From the NCBI RefSeq assembly GCF_963678795.1, contig NZ_OY787453.1, forward strand, positions 558,001 to 622,000: a DNA stretch of 64,000 bases. Direction: 5' to 3'. The translations under genes were made by a program, and so were the position numbers. The DNA comes from an uncultured Methanoregula sp. (lineage in GTDB: Archaea > Halobacteriota > Methanomicrobia > Methanomicrobiales > Methanospirillaceae). Position 1 is the first letter of the stretch. Each line of letters opens with the position of its first letter. Under the pieces are notes generated by a model. That model saw only the letters and a program-made list of their open reading frames with translations, made no database searches and was not told the DNA's origin. This document shows, piece after piece, positions 1 through 7,344 of this stretch.

Positions 1-630
1 CATGAGGGGTTTGATCCTCGGTATGAACCGGCCTGATGAATCTGCCCCGCTGTTCCGTACAAGCCTTGAAAAATCCCCCCTGAGCACGTTCATCAGGACT
101 GACTGGGCCTCGTCGTCGAGGTTGTGGCCCGTTGCAAGTTTTGTTGCCCCTGCCCGTTCTGCCCCGGTAACCAGCGCTTTCTTCCGCAGGATCCCGCAGA
201 CGGTACAGGCCTCTTTTTCCCGGCCTTTGAGGAGTTCATCAAGGGTGTTGCCGAACAGATCTGCAAACGAGATATTGTGATGTTCAACCCCGAGAGAGTG
301 GACAAGGCTATCAGCTGAACGGACGGTCTCGTCCCGGTAGCCGGCAATGCCTTCGTCAATGGTTATGGCAACGAGGCTCACACCTTCCCATGCAGGCATG
401 AGCCGGCTTAAGATCATCAGGAGCGCCGTGCTGTCCTTTCCCCCGCTCAAGGCAACTGCCACCCGGTCACCGGCAACAATCATCCTCTCTTCCCGTATGG
501 TTGCGGCCACGCGGTCGCAGATATCGGTAATGGCATGCATGCTGCACAGGTGCCGCCCGCTCTGCCGCTGGAACAGGACTGCGGGGTCCCTGCAGCGTGA
601 ACAGCGCGGTACATCCTGCCCGGCGTCCAT
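1..630 (-). CDS. NcsA/Ctu1-like tRNA 2-thiolation protein, 3' part outside window
   Basis: Reading from an ATG at 630, 210 codons run to the window edge without a stop, so only the N-terminal part is present. It begins with a zinc-binding CSRC pair (residues ~10-13). The ATP-pyrophosphatase PP-loop SGGKDST follows at about residue 62, then CTVCG and TGHNLDDEAQ, the usual order in the TtcA/Ctu1/NcsA family. These enzymes adenylate a tRNA uridine (U34 in the Ctu1/NcsA branch) and replace its oxygen with sulfur. It lies 4 bases behind a ThiS/MoaD-like gene on the same strand, so the sulfur carrier and enzyme are probably co-translated. The family is clear. Choosing U34 thiolation over TtcA-type C32 thiolation is an inference from the carrier neighbour. 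Confidence 0.88.
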   Translation of the reverse strand, partial: MDAGQDVPRCSRCRDPAVLFQRQSGRHLCSMHAITDICDRVAATIREERMIVAGDRVAVALSGGKDSTALLMILSRLMPAWEGVSLVAITIDEGIAGYRDETVRSADSLVHSLGVEHHNISFADLFGNTLDELLKGREKEACTVCGILRKKALVTGAERAGATKLATGHNLDDEAQSVLMNVLRGDFSRLVRNSGADSSGRFIPRIKPLM

Positions 631-634
631 GTTA

Positions 635-829
635 TCAGCCCCCGTGGGCTATACGGAGCAGACGGATCTCGTCATCCGGCCCGATCACCGTGTCTTCAGT
701 GATCAGGATCCCGTTCCGCGACGCGATAACCTCCAGCGGGTTGATACCCTCGCCAAGCAGGATCGCCTCAAGGGTTGACGGAGGCAGGGCGAGAACCCGG
801 GCTGAACGGTCGGGCAGGAGGAGTTTCAT
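635..829 (-). CDS. ThiS/MoaD-like sulfur-carrier protein (SAMP-type)
   Basis: The protein has 64 residues and the beta-grasp pattern of ThiS/MoaD. It ends in Gly-Gly (AHGG), the tail that is adenylated and thiocarboxylated by an E1-like enzyme. Archaeal proteins of this type (SAMPs) donate sulfur to tRNA thiolation or molybdopterin and can be conjugated to proteins. The stop codon lies 4 bases before the start of the NcsA-like gene, which points to tRNA 2-thiolation as the main job. The ATG at 829 is about 29 bases from a TATA-like element at 858-869, so the message may be leaderless. Assignment to MoaD rather than SAMP2 function rests on context only. Confidence 0.85.
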   Translation of the reverse strand: MKLLLPDRSARVLALPPSTLEAILLGEGINPLEVIASRNGILITEDTVIGPDDEIRLLRIAHGG

Positions 830-857
830 GAGATACTAATACCTGTGCCGGCAGGTT

Positions 858-869
858 TCATAAATATCC
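858..869. promoter_or_regulatory. Shared TATA element between the sulfur-carrier gene and nadA
   Basis: The element TCATAAATATCC reads as an archaeal TATA box on both strands. It is about 29 bases from the minus-strand start at 829 and about 40 bases from the nadA ATG at 908. A palindromic TGCCGGCA core within 842-855 lies between it and the sulfur-carrier start and could be an operator. Confidence 0.5.
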
Positions 870-907
870 GCATGACCCGGGTATCACCAACGGTTTGATA
901 AAACGGG

Positions 908-1849
908 ATGCAAAATAGGATACAGGAGTTTAAAATCGTGCAGGACACAGACCGTATCCGGCAGGAGATCCGGCAACTGAAAGAAGAGCGGAATGCTATC
1001 CTTCTCGTGCATAATTACCAGCCCGCGGAGATCCAGGATCTTGCCGACCTGACCGGGGATTCCCTTGAACTCTCGCGCGCTGCCGCAACCATGGACGGCG
1101 ACGTGATCGTCTTCTGCGGCGTGGATTTCATGGCCGAGACTGCCGCGATCCTCTCCCCGGAAAAGACCGTCCTGCTTCCTGCTGAGGATGCCTGCTGCCC
1201 GATGGCGCAGATGATCACCGCGGACGAGCTGAAACTGGTAAAGTCCCGGCACCCGGATGCCGCCGTGGTCTGTTATGTCAACACGTCCGCCGATGTAAAA
1301 GCGGAGAGCGATATCTGCTGCACCTCGTCAAATGCAGTAAAGGTCGTCAACTCCGTAGAGCAGGATGAGGTAATCTTCGTGCCCGACCAGAACCTGGGAC
1401 GGTACGCCCAGCGGTTCACCAGGAAGACGATCCTGCCCTGGGAAGGGTTCTGCATCGTGCACGACCGGATAACGCCCGTCATGGTGGAGAATGCAAAGAA
1501 AGCCCACCCGGGTGCGCAGGTCCTCGTGCATCCCGAATGCCGCCCGGAGGTTATCGATCTCGCCGATACCGTAGCAAGCACCTCGGGAATTATCCGGCAG
1601 GTCTGCACATCAGCACAGCGGGAGTTCATCATCGGCACGGAGGTGGGGATCCTGCACCGGCTTGCAAAAGAATGCCCGGGCAAAACCTGTTATCCCCTCT
1701 CTCCTGCGGCAGTCTGCCGGAACATGAAGAAGACGAGCCTTGCACTGGTGCGGGATTCCATGGCAACCCTGAAACCCCGGATTGTCGTGCCGGAAGATAT
1801 CGCAGAGCGGGCGAAGGGAGCGATCGAACGGATGCTCGCGCTCCCGTAA
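908..1849 (+). CDS. nadA: Quinolinate synthase NadA
   Basis: This 313-residue protein is the size of the compact archaeal NadA. It condenses iminoaspartate with dihydroxyacetone phosphate to give quinolinate for NAD synthesis, using a [4Fe-4S] cluster. Visible signatures are VHNYQ near residue 36, CGVDFMAETA, VHPECRPEV and CPGKTCYPL, which carry the conserved cysteines. No nadB or nadC lies beside it in this window. A T-run directly after the stop (about 1857-1863) may end the transcript. The run also falls in the 3' end of the convergent zinc-ribbon gene, whose stop is only 3 bases away. Confidence 0.95.
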   Translation: MQNRIQEFKIVQDTDRIRQEIRQLKEERNAILLVHNYQPAEIQDLADLTGDSLELSRAAATMDGDVIVFCGVDFMAETAAILSPEKTVLLPAEDACCPMAQMITADELKLVKSRHPDAAVVCYVNTSADVKAESDICCTSSNAVKVVNSVEQDEVIFVPDQNLGRYAQRFTRKTILPWEGFCIVHDRITPVMVENAKKAHPGAQVLVHPECRPEVIDLADTVASTSGIIRQVCTSAQREFIIGTEVGILHRLAKECPGKTCYPLSPAAVCRNMKKTSLALVRDSMATLKPRIVVPEDIAERAKGAIERMLALP

Positions 1850-1852
1850 CCA

Positions 1853-2104
1853 TCACTTTTTTTGTGCGGGCGCATCCTTCAGCGCCATGATCTTGTTGTA
1901 CATCTCCTCGCCCACGCATTCCTTTGCGTGCTTACACCACCTGACGCAGGATTCGATCTCATTGTAAACAACAAAACCACAGTTGCTGCACTTAACTGAG
2001 ATGTCACTAGAGAAAAGTTCCACTTCCTCGCCGCACTGCGGGCATTTCTTTATCGAGAGGGTGGGCGTGCGCAGGTTTGCTGCGCCGGGACAATGATCGA
2101 GCAT
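1853..2104 (-). CDS. Small zinc-ribbon protein
   Basis: This 83-residue protein has a CPQCG...CSNCG zinc ribbon at residues ~21-43. A second cysteine/histidine group, CVRWCKHAKEC, follows at about residues 53-63. Such doubled metal sites suggest a nucleic-acid-binding or partner-binding adaptor. I do not recognise a specific family. The ATG lies 4 bases after the SRAP stop on the same strand, so the two are probably one operon, and a link to DNA damage processing is possible. It converges on nadA with 3 bases between the stops. Confidence 0.8.
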   Translation of the reverse strand: MLDHCPGAANLRTPTLSIKKCPQCGEEVELFSSDISVKCSNCGFVVYNEIESCVRWCKHAKECVGEEMYNKIMALKDAPAQKK

Positions 2105-2108
2105 GATC

Positions 2109-2804
2109 TCACTCTTCCAACACAGTCTGTTTCCCGGCAGAAGAATTCAACGGTTGTACCAACCGCTCATCATCGGTTGAAGGTGAGTTGACAAGAGGGA
2201 GGACCGGATACGCAGTCATATGCTCTGCAGGAAATGGCGCAAGCATTCGTTCCATCTCTTCCGCGGTCAGGGATTCTCCTGAAATCCAGTGTTTTTCATG
2301 GCCCGGAGAAAGAATGGCCGGCATCCGGTCATGGATTCCTGCAAGACAGGCGTTTGATTTGCAGGTGATTATCGTATACGTGGAGAGGGCTGCACCATCG
2401 GGACATGTCCAGCGATCATAAAGCCCGGCAAAGGCAAAGAGCGGGGTGTCATGCAAGTGGAAGTAGAACGGGACTTTCCGGTTTCCCTCTTTTTTCCATT
2501 CATAGAACCCTGAGGCAGGAACCAGGCATCGCCGGTCCCGGACAAGGTGCCGGAAGACTGGGTTCTCCCGGAGGGTCTCCGCCCGGGCATTGATCGGGCG
2601 CCGGGCCGATGAGATGTCACAGGTAAACCCGGGAACAAGACCCCACTGCATCAGGGTGAGTCCGCGGGTATCTCCTCCCACGATAACCGGCATCTCGTTC
2701 CCCGGTGCAACATTGAACCGGGAACGGGCGCCCATCATCGGGTTGAAGACCCGGAAACGGTTGCCGAGGTCATCGATACAGACAAGGGAGTACCTGCCGC
2801 ACAT
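2109..2804 (-). CDS. SRAP-family abasic-site processing protein (HMCES/YedK)
   Basis: SRAP proteins crosslink covalently to abasic sites in single-stranded DNA through Cys2, shielding them until repair. The start is placed at the ATG at 2804, because it gives Met-Cys-Gly-Arg-Tyr with the catalytic cysteine exposed after Met removal. A GTG one codon upstream would bury it. Other family marks are RFNVAPG, the INARAET segment, SGFYEWKK with its catalytic Glu, and IHDRMPAIL with the conserved His. The length of about 231 residues is normal. A small zinc-ribbon gene follows after 4 bases. It is divergent from the PolB2-type cassette, another damage-tolerance locus. Confidence 0.93.
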   Translation of the reverse strand: MCGRYSLVCIDDLGNRFRVFNPMMGARSRFNVAPGNEMPVIVGGDTRGLTLMQWGLVPGFTCDISSARRPINARAETLRENPVFRHLVRDRRCLVPASGFYEWKKEGNRKVPFYFHLHDTPLFAFAGLYDRWTCPDGAALSTYTIITCKSNACLAGIHDRMPAILSPGHEKHWISGESLTAEEMERMLAPFPAEHMTAYPVLPLVNSPSTDDERLVQPLNSSAGKQTVLEE

Positions 2805-2906
2805 CACACTTCTCTTCGGATCTTCCGCTCATCAATGTTACGATAGCACTTTCACCCCCCGCCAGCCTGTGCCTTATCCTTCCCGGTGCAGCAGGGATCC
2901 GGTGCC

Positions 2907-3434
2907 ATGCTGATCGAACTCTCGAAAGGGATCACCCTCCACCCGGGCACATTTACTGCCGTAATTGCTCCGGAAAAAAAGATCCTTGCGGCACTCAACG
3001 AAAACACGGATCTCCAGAGATTCCTCTTCCTGTACATCTGCGGCAACTATTCGCGCATCCTGACCGGTATCAGCCGCACATCAGCCAATTTTGAAGTCAG
3101 GAGGCCGTTTACCGCAGACCAGTTCCTGACCGTGATCACCGAGGCAGCCCATACGATTGTCTTTATCGAGCATGATCCCACCCAGTTTGACGGGGCAGGA
3201 CGGCTTCTTGACACGGTTGCTTCAGCACTCCGGCAGGCCGGGCGGGAGGCAATGGTGATCCTCTGGGCACCGGCCAGTGACCGGTCGTTTGCTGTACTGG
3301 CACGGCAGGCAGACCGTGTCATCGAGATCGTTTCAGAAGAGCCGGTGCCGGGAACACGGGGCGTTTCTTCACGGCGCATGACCCGCGCGAGCCGGGCCGG
3401 GGCGGGAGCCCAGAAGACGCTGGAGGTATCCTGA
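2907..3434 (+). CDS. Degenerate RecA-like protein of the PolB2 cassette
   Basis: The protein has about 175 residues from the ATG at 2907. A GTG at 2886 is possible but adds a poor N-terminus. The fold pattern resembles KaiC/RadA ATPases: HPGTFTAVIAP sits where a Walker A loop would be but has no GxxxxGKT. TIVFIEHDPTQF sits at the Walker B strand, and RQADRVIEIV closes the domain. It therefore looks like a RecA-family domain that has lost ATP binding. It overlaps the next small gene at an ATGA and heads a three-gene unit with a family-B polymerase. I infer a polymerase accessory role. From memory, archaeal PolB2 genes are often next to such a gene. Confidence 0.7.
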   Translation: MLIELSKGITLHPGTFTAVIAPEKKILAALNENTDLQRFLFLYICGNYSRILTGISRTSANFEVRRPFTADQFLTVITEAAHTIVFIEHDPTQFDGAGRLLDTVASALRQAGREAMVILWAPASDRSFAVLARQADRVIEIVSEEPVPGTRGVSSRRMTRASRAGAGAQKTLEVS

Positions 3435-3694
3435 TGGGCAGGAGCGTGGAAAGTGTACGGCAGGGAGTGAACGGGAAGGCGGCCCGCTGGGCCCGATCCG
3501 CACGGGCACTGCCGGAAGGGAAGCAGCAGGTCTGCGGGGAAAAACTTGCGGCGCTTGCAAAAACCCATTCAAGCGAGGCATTCTTTGTCTGCGATGATCC
3601 GCTTGAGGCAGCGCTCTTTTCGGTGCTTGTTGAGATGATACAACACCGGGATGAGCGGGGCCGGGAGGGGCAGGGGCCCGATGTGGATCCTTGA
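3434..3694 (+). CDS. Small conserved-looking protein between RecA-like gene and PolB2
   Basis: This 86-residue protein starts at an ATG overlapping the stop of the upstream gene (ATGA). Its end overlaps the polymerase start by 14 bases, so all three genes are translationally coupled. It is mostly helical, with a basic N-terminal half and a hydrophobic helix around DPLEAALFSVLVEMI. I see no catalytic motif. The tight coupling argues for a stoichiometric accessory factor of the polymerase. The function is unknown. Confidence 0.68.
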   Translation: MGRSVESVRQGVNGKAARWARSARALPEGKQQVCGEKLAALAKTHSSEAFFVCDDPLEAALFSVLVEMIQHRDERGREGQGPDVDP

Positions 3695-5651
3695 CTCTGT
3701 TCCCCGCGGGGGCATTGACCTGTGGTGCAAAGAGGGATCGGTGCGGCTGATCCATCACGAGTACGATCCGCCATTCTACCTGTACCTGCAGGATCCGGAT
3801 GCACATCACGGCATGATAACGGCACTGGAAGAGCAGTTCCGCGCAGAGCCCTGCACCTTCCGGACCATCTTTGGCGAATTTGACGGCTACAAAGTTTTTG
3901 CAGGCCGTGACGTTGCAGAAGCCATCGAGCGGCAGACCCTGTATGCTGCCCAGCTCTTCAACGTGGATATCCGGAAAGACCAGCGGTTCATGGCAGAGAA
4001 CGGGATTGTTCCCTGCTGTGATGATTTGGAGGCCCGCTTCTCTCCCGATATATCCCATAACCTGAGCCGGATGGAGATCCGGATCCGCGGCGACCCGGGC
4101 CGGGATTGTGCCTGCACGGAGATCGAACTCGTCCACGAACGCACCGAACGCCTTGCCGGGCCCGAGCGGGAGGTGCTCTCTGATCTCTTCGCGCTTATCG
4201 CGGCGTGCGACCCGGATGTGATCCTTATGCCCCACGCAGATCGCAGGATGCCGTATCTGCAGGCACGGGCCCGGGAGTACGGGCTCACTATGACCATGAG
4301 CAGGAGCGGGAAGTACCGTACCATCGGCTCGCGCTCCTACTGGAGCTACGGCCGGGTGGAGTACAAGGATGCAGCCCTCATTCCGGATGGCAGGATCCTG
4401 ATCGATACCGAACAATCGTTCGTGTACCGTGAGAGCGGTCTCTCGGGCGTGCTCCTGGCCGCCCGGCTCTCGGGCATTTCCCCGGGCCTCGTCTCCCGCC
4501 TGACCCCGGGAACCCTCATATCGGGTTATGAGACCTATGAAGCCATACGGAGGGGCATCGCAGTGCCGTTCCGCAAGAGCGATGCAGAATCTGTCCGGAA
4601 ATTTGCCCTGCTCAGGGGTGCGGACCGGGGCGGGATGATGTTCCAGCCAAAGGCCGGCGTCTTTGAGAACGTGGACGAGATCGATTTTACCTCGATGTAT
4701 CCATCCATCATCGTTAAAGCGAACCTGTCCCCGGAGACCATCCGGCACCGGGAAAGACCGGGGTTTCTCCCTGCCGCCCTTGAGCCCCTGCTTGAACTGC
4801 GTAAAAAGACAAAAGTGCGGAAACGATCCGATCCGTCTGTTGCCGGCCTCGATGCTATCCTCAAGTGGATGCTGGTGACCTGTTTCGGCTACACCGGCTA
4901 CAAGAATGCGAAATTCGGCAGGATCGAAGTTCACGAGGCGATCACCGGGCGATCGCGCGAGATCCTCCTGCAGACAAAAGAGATTGCCGAGGAGATGGGT
5001 TTTACCGTTCTGCACGGGATCGTGGACTGCCTCTGGGTGCAGGGCCCGGCCGTCATGGCATTGCAGGAGCGCATTGACCGGGAGACCGGGCTTCCGGTCG
5101 AGATCGGGCATTTCGACTGGCTGGTGTTTCTTCCCCTGAGTGACGGGTTCGGGGCGTACAACCGTTATTATGGCAGGCCGCCGGATGGCAGCGTGAAAGT
5201 CCGGGGCATTGCTGCACGACGACACGATACTCCCGGTTATATCCGGAGGATGCAGGGGGATATGCTTGCGGTCATGGCCAGGGCAGAAACCATTGCGGAG
5301 CTGGATGAGCGGTGGGATGAAGTGCGGTGTCTCTACCGGACTGCAGCAGCACAGCTCCCTGCCGCCCCTGTGCACGAGATGGCCATCAGCCGGCGGATCA
5401 GCCGGCTCACGTATGCGCACCGCTGTATCGAAGGGGCCGCAGTGGCTGCATACCGGCAGAACGGGGCGGATGTTGCGCCCGGCATGAAGATCCAGTACGT
5501 TGTGCGGGATGCGTGCGCGTACCGTGTGGAGCCGGTCTGGTCTGCCGAAACGTTTGATATCGCGTACTACCGGGAGCTGCTGGAGCGGGCATGGACCGAG
5601 ATTGCATACGCGTTCCGTAAGGGACGGGAAGATCGGGGCCTGCGGGTATAA
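3681..5651 (+). CDS. Family-B DNA polymerase, PolB2-type, exonuclease-dead
   Basis: The ATG at 3681 (MWILDSV) is preceded by a G-rich GGGAGGGG site and gives 656 residues, shorter than replicative PolB. Motif A is DFTSMYPS with Asp at residue 335. Motif B is around Lys395 (LKWMLVTCFGYTGYKNAKFG). Motif C is HGIVDCLW, where the first Asp of the usual DTD is Ile but the metal-binding second Asp (449) stays. The exonuclease region is changed: the Exo II segment reads HADRRMPYL without its usual Asn and Asp, and the Exo I acidic pair is not seen. This fits archaeal PolB2, linked to translesion synthesis in Crenarchaeota. It is the third gene of a coupled cassette. Catalysis is plausible but proofreading is not. 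Confidence 0.85.
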   Translation: MWILDSVPRGGIDLWCKEGSVRLIHHEYDPPFYLYLQDPDAHHGMITALEEQFRAEPCTFRTIFGEFDGYKVFAGRDVAEAIERQTLYAAQLFNVDIRKDQRFMAENGIVPCCDDLEARFSPDISHNLSRMEIRIRGDPGRDCACTEIELVHERTERLAGPEREVLSDLFALIAACDPDVILMPHADRRMPYLQARAREYGLTMTMSRSGKYRTIGSRSYWSYGRVEYKDAALIPDGRILIDTEQSFVYRESGLSGVLLAARLSGISPGLVSRLTPGTLISGYETYEAIRRGIAVPFRKSDAESVRKFALLRGADRGGMMFQPKAGVFENVDEIDFTSMYPSIIVKANLSPETIRHRERPGFLPAALEPLLELRKKTKVRKRSDPSVAGLDAILKWMLVTCFGYTGYKNAKFGRIEVHEAITGRSREILLQTKEIAEEMGFTVLHGIVDCLWVQGPAVMALQERIDRETGLPVEIGHFDWLVFLPLSDGFGAYNRYYGRPPDGSVKVRGIAARRHDTPGYIRRMQGDMLAVMARAETIAELDERWDEVRCLYRTAAAQLPAAPVHEMAISRRISRLTYAHRCIEGAAVAAYRQNGADVAPGMKIQYVVRDACAYRVEPVWSAETFDIAYYRELLERAWTEIAYAFRKGREDRGLRV

Positions 5652-5731
5652 ACCGGGTTTTATTATGGGCCGGCGGATTGCATGCAGGCAAAGATGTAAT
5701 ATCGCCTGCCGCCAAGTATCCGGCAAGACCA

Positions 5732-7237
5732 ATGGCAAAAAAAGAACTCCTCTCCACGATAAGGTACGTTGCCGGAACAAAACCGGTCTTCCGCTATTCG
5801 GAGATCCTCCCGTATCTCAGCGAGCCCCTGTCCGTGGAGGAGATGTTCCGGAGGACCTCTTCAGACCTGGAAAAACTCGGGCTTACGGCACAGAAAAAAG
5901 GCGGCGATTATGAAATATCGCGGCTCCTGCCACCGCAGGCATATGTCCTGAACCCGGAAGAATCAGCCCGTCTCACTCAGTTCTTCGAAGAAAGGACGGT
6001 CCCCGTGACACTCCAGGAGAGTATCGGGCAGTACCTTGCGAAGAAAGTGGGAAAGGACTGGACAGACCCGGTGATACTCGAGAGGCTCCGCCGGGCGATC
6101 GTTGCCCAGAAGGATGATTACTGGAAACCGCAGCACAAACGGTCCCTGCAGTATACCAAAGGGTACAGTGTGCTCGGGTATCTCGCATACCACTTCCCGG
6201 TCTATTTCATGCAGACCGAGTACCTTCTTGCCCTGCTCGCCCGGCGCGGCCTGTTAAAAAAGAACATGACGATTCTCGATGCCGGGACCGGGCCGGGGGT
6301 CGTCCCGCTTGCGGTTGCGGACTTTTATTCACGGCTCGATACGGCGACGGCAGATGTCTTCTCCATTGAACGGTCAGAAGAGCATGTCGAAGCGTTTTTA
6401 GCCCTTCGAAAGATCTGCGTGCCTCCGGGAGGAAGGGTCAGCATCAAACCCCCGATCAGGGCAGACCTCCGGTCGCTGGACCTAGGAGCCCTTCCTGCAA
6501 AGGTCGATCTGGCGGTCTTTTCCAATGTCCTCAATGAACTGCCGGATTCCACGATGGATATGCGGGCAGAGATTGTCGCACAGATAGCTGAACGACTTGC
6601 ACCCGACGGGACAGTCCTGATTGTCGAGCCCGCTGACGAGGAGAATGCAACACGGATGCGATCCCTCACCGTGGCGCTCCGGAAAAAAGGCCTGTTTATC
6701 ACCAGCCCGTGCTCGTTCATCTGGGGAACTCCCTGTACGGCCCCGCGCTGCTGGAGTTTCAAGGCTGAACCTGCCATAAAAATGCCCCGTCTCATGGAGA
6801 CCCTTGCCCGGTGCGAGGAGTCGTTCCGGTTCGTGAATACCGATATCAAGTACAGTTATGCCATCCTCAGTAAAGATCCCCCAAAAAAGGAGCAGTACCA
6901 CCTTCCCGCAGGATCGAAATTCCTCCGGCTGTCCAAACTGCAGCAGCACGTGGGGAAACGGATCAATGTGGCCTGCCTGAAGATGAGCGGAGAGCTTGGC
7001 GATGTCCGGACCCATGTTTTTAAAATCTGTGACGGGACTGCGAAGACACCGGTCTATGCCGTGCTGCCTTCGTACCATATCACCCCGGAAAATGATGCAA
7101 TTACGACCGCGCCCTATGGCTCGGTTCTCGAGATGAAGGGAGTGCTCGTCCGGTATAATAAGGCACACGATGCCTACAACCTGCTGGTGAGCAGGAATAC
7201 GTGTGCTTGCTTAAAGGATCCCGATTGTATCTCCTGA
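5732..7237 (+). CDS. Rsm22/METTL17-like methyltransferase-fold protein of the small ribosomal subunit
   Basis: The chosen ATG at 5732 (MAKKELL) gives 501 residues. An upstream start at 5678 would add an unlikely tail. A Rossmann methyltransferase core carries the SAM loop LDAGTGPGVV near residue 182, followed by FSNVLNELPD and IVEPADEEN. A cysteine cluster, CSFIWGTPCTAPRC, matches the region that holds an Fe-S cluster in Rsm22/METTL17. The C-terminal ~110 residues look like an OB-fold and end in CACLKDPDC. Family members act in mitochondrial or archaeal small-subunit assembly, and whether they methylate RNA is debated. It follows the PolB2 cassette by 80 bases and probably has its own promoter. 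Confidence 0.82.
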   Translation: MAKKELLSTIRYVAGTKPVFRYSEILPYLSEPLSVEEMFRRTSSDLEKLGLTAQKKGGDYEISRLLPPQAYVLNPEESARLTQFFEERTVPVTLQESIGQYLAKKVGKDWTDPVILERLRRAIVAQKDDYWKPQHKRSLQYTKGYSVLGYLAYHFPVYFMQTEYLLALLARRGLLKKNMTILDAGTGPGVVPLAVADFYSRLDTATADVFSIERSEEHVEAFLALRKICVPPGGRVSIKPPIRADLRSLDLGALPAKVDLAVFSNVLNELPDSTMDMRAEIVAQIAERLAPDGTVLIVEPADEENATRMRSLTVALRKKGLFITSPCSFIWGTPCTAPRCWSFKAEPAIKMPRLMETLARCEESFRFVNTDIKYSYAILSKDPPKKEQYHLPAGSKFLRLSKLQQHVGKRINVACLKMSGELGDVRTHVFKICDGTAKTPVYAVLPSYHITPENDAITTAPYGSVLEMKGVLVRYNKAHDAYNLLVSRNTCACLKDPDCIS

Positions 7238-7344
7238 TGAGGGATCCCAAACCAGAACCTGACATGGCAGTGCCAGTCAGATAAGCGCATTGCACACGGC
7301 CCCCCGCTATCCGGTGAAGGGAACCTGTATCGTAATGACTTCCC

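Noticed and set aside
3681..5651. The family-B polymerase as the main replicative enzyme or as fully inactive
   Set aside because: It is short and lacks exonuclease residues, so it is not the replicative PolB. Both metal-binding Asp remain, so total inactivity is not supported.
3369..5780. An open frame of 803 codons on the minus strand
   Set aside because: It is antisense to the PolB2 cassette. Its product is rich in Pro, His and Arg with no domain, a shadow of GC-rich codon use.
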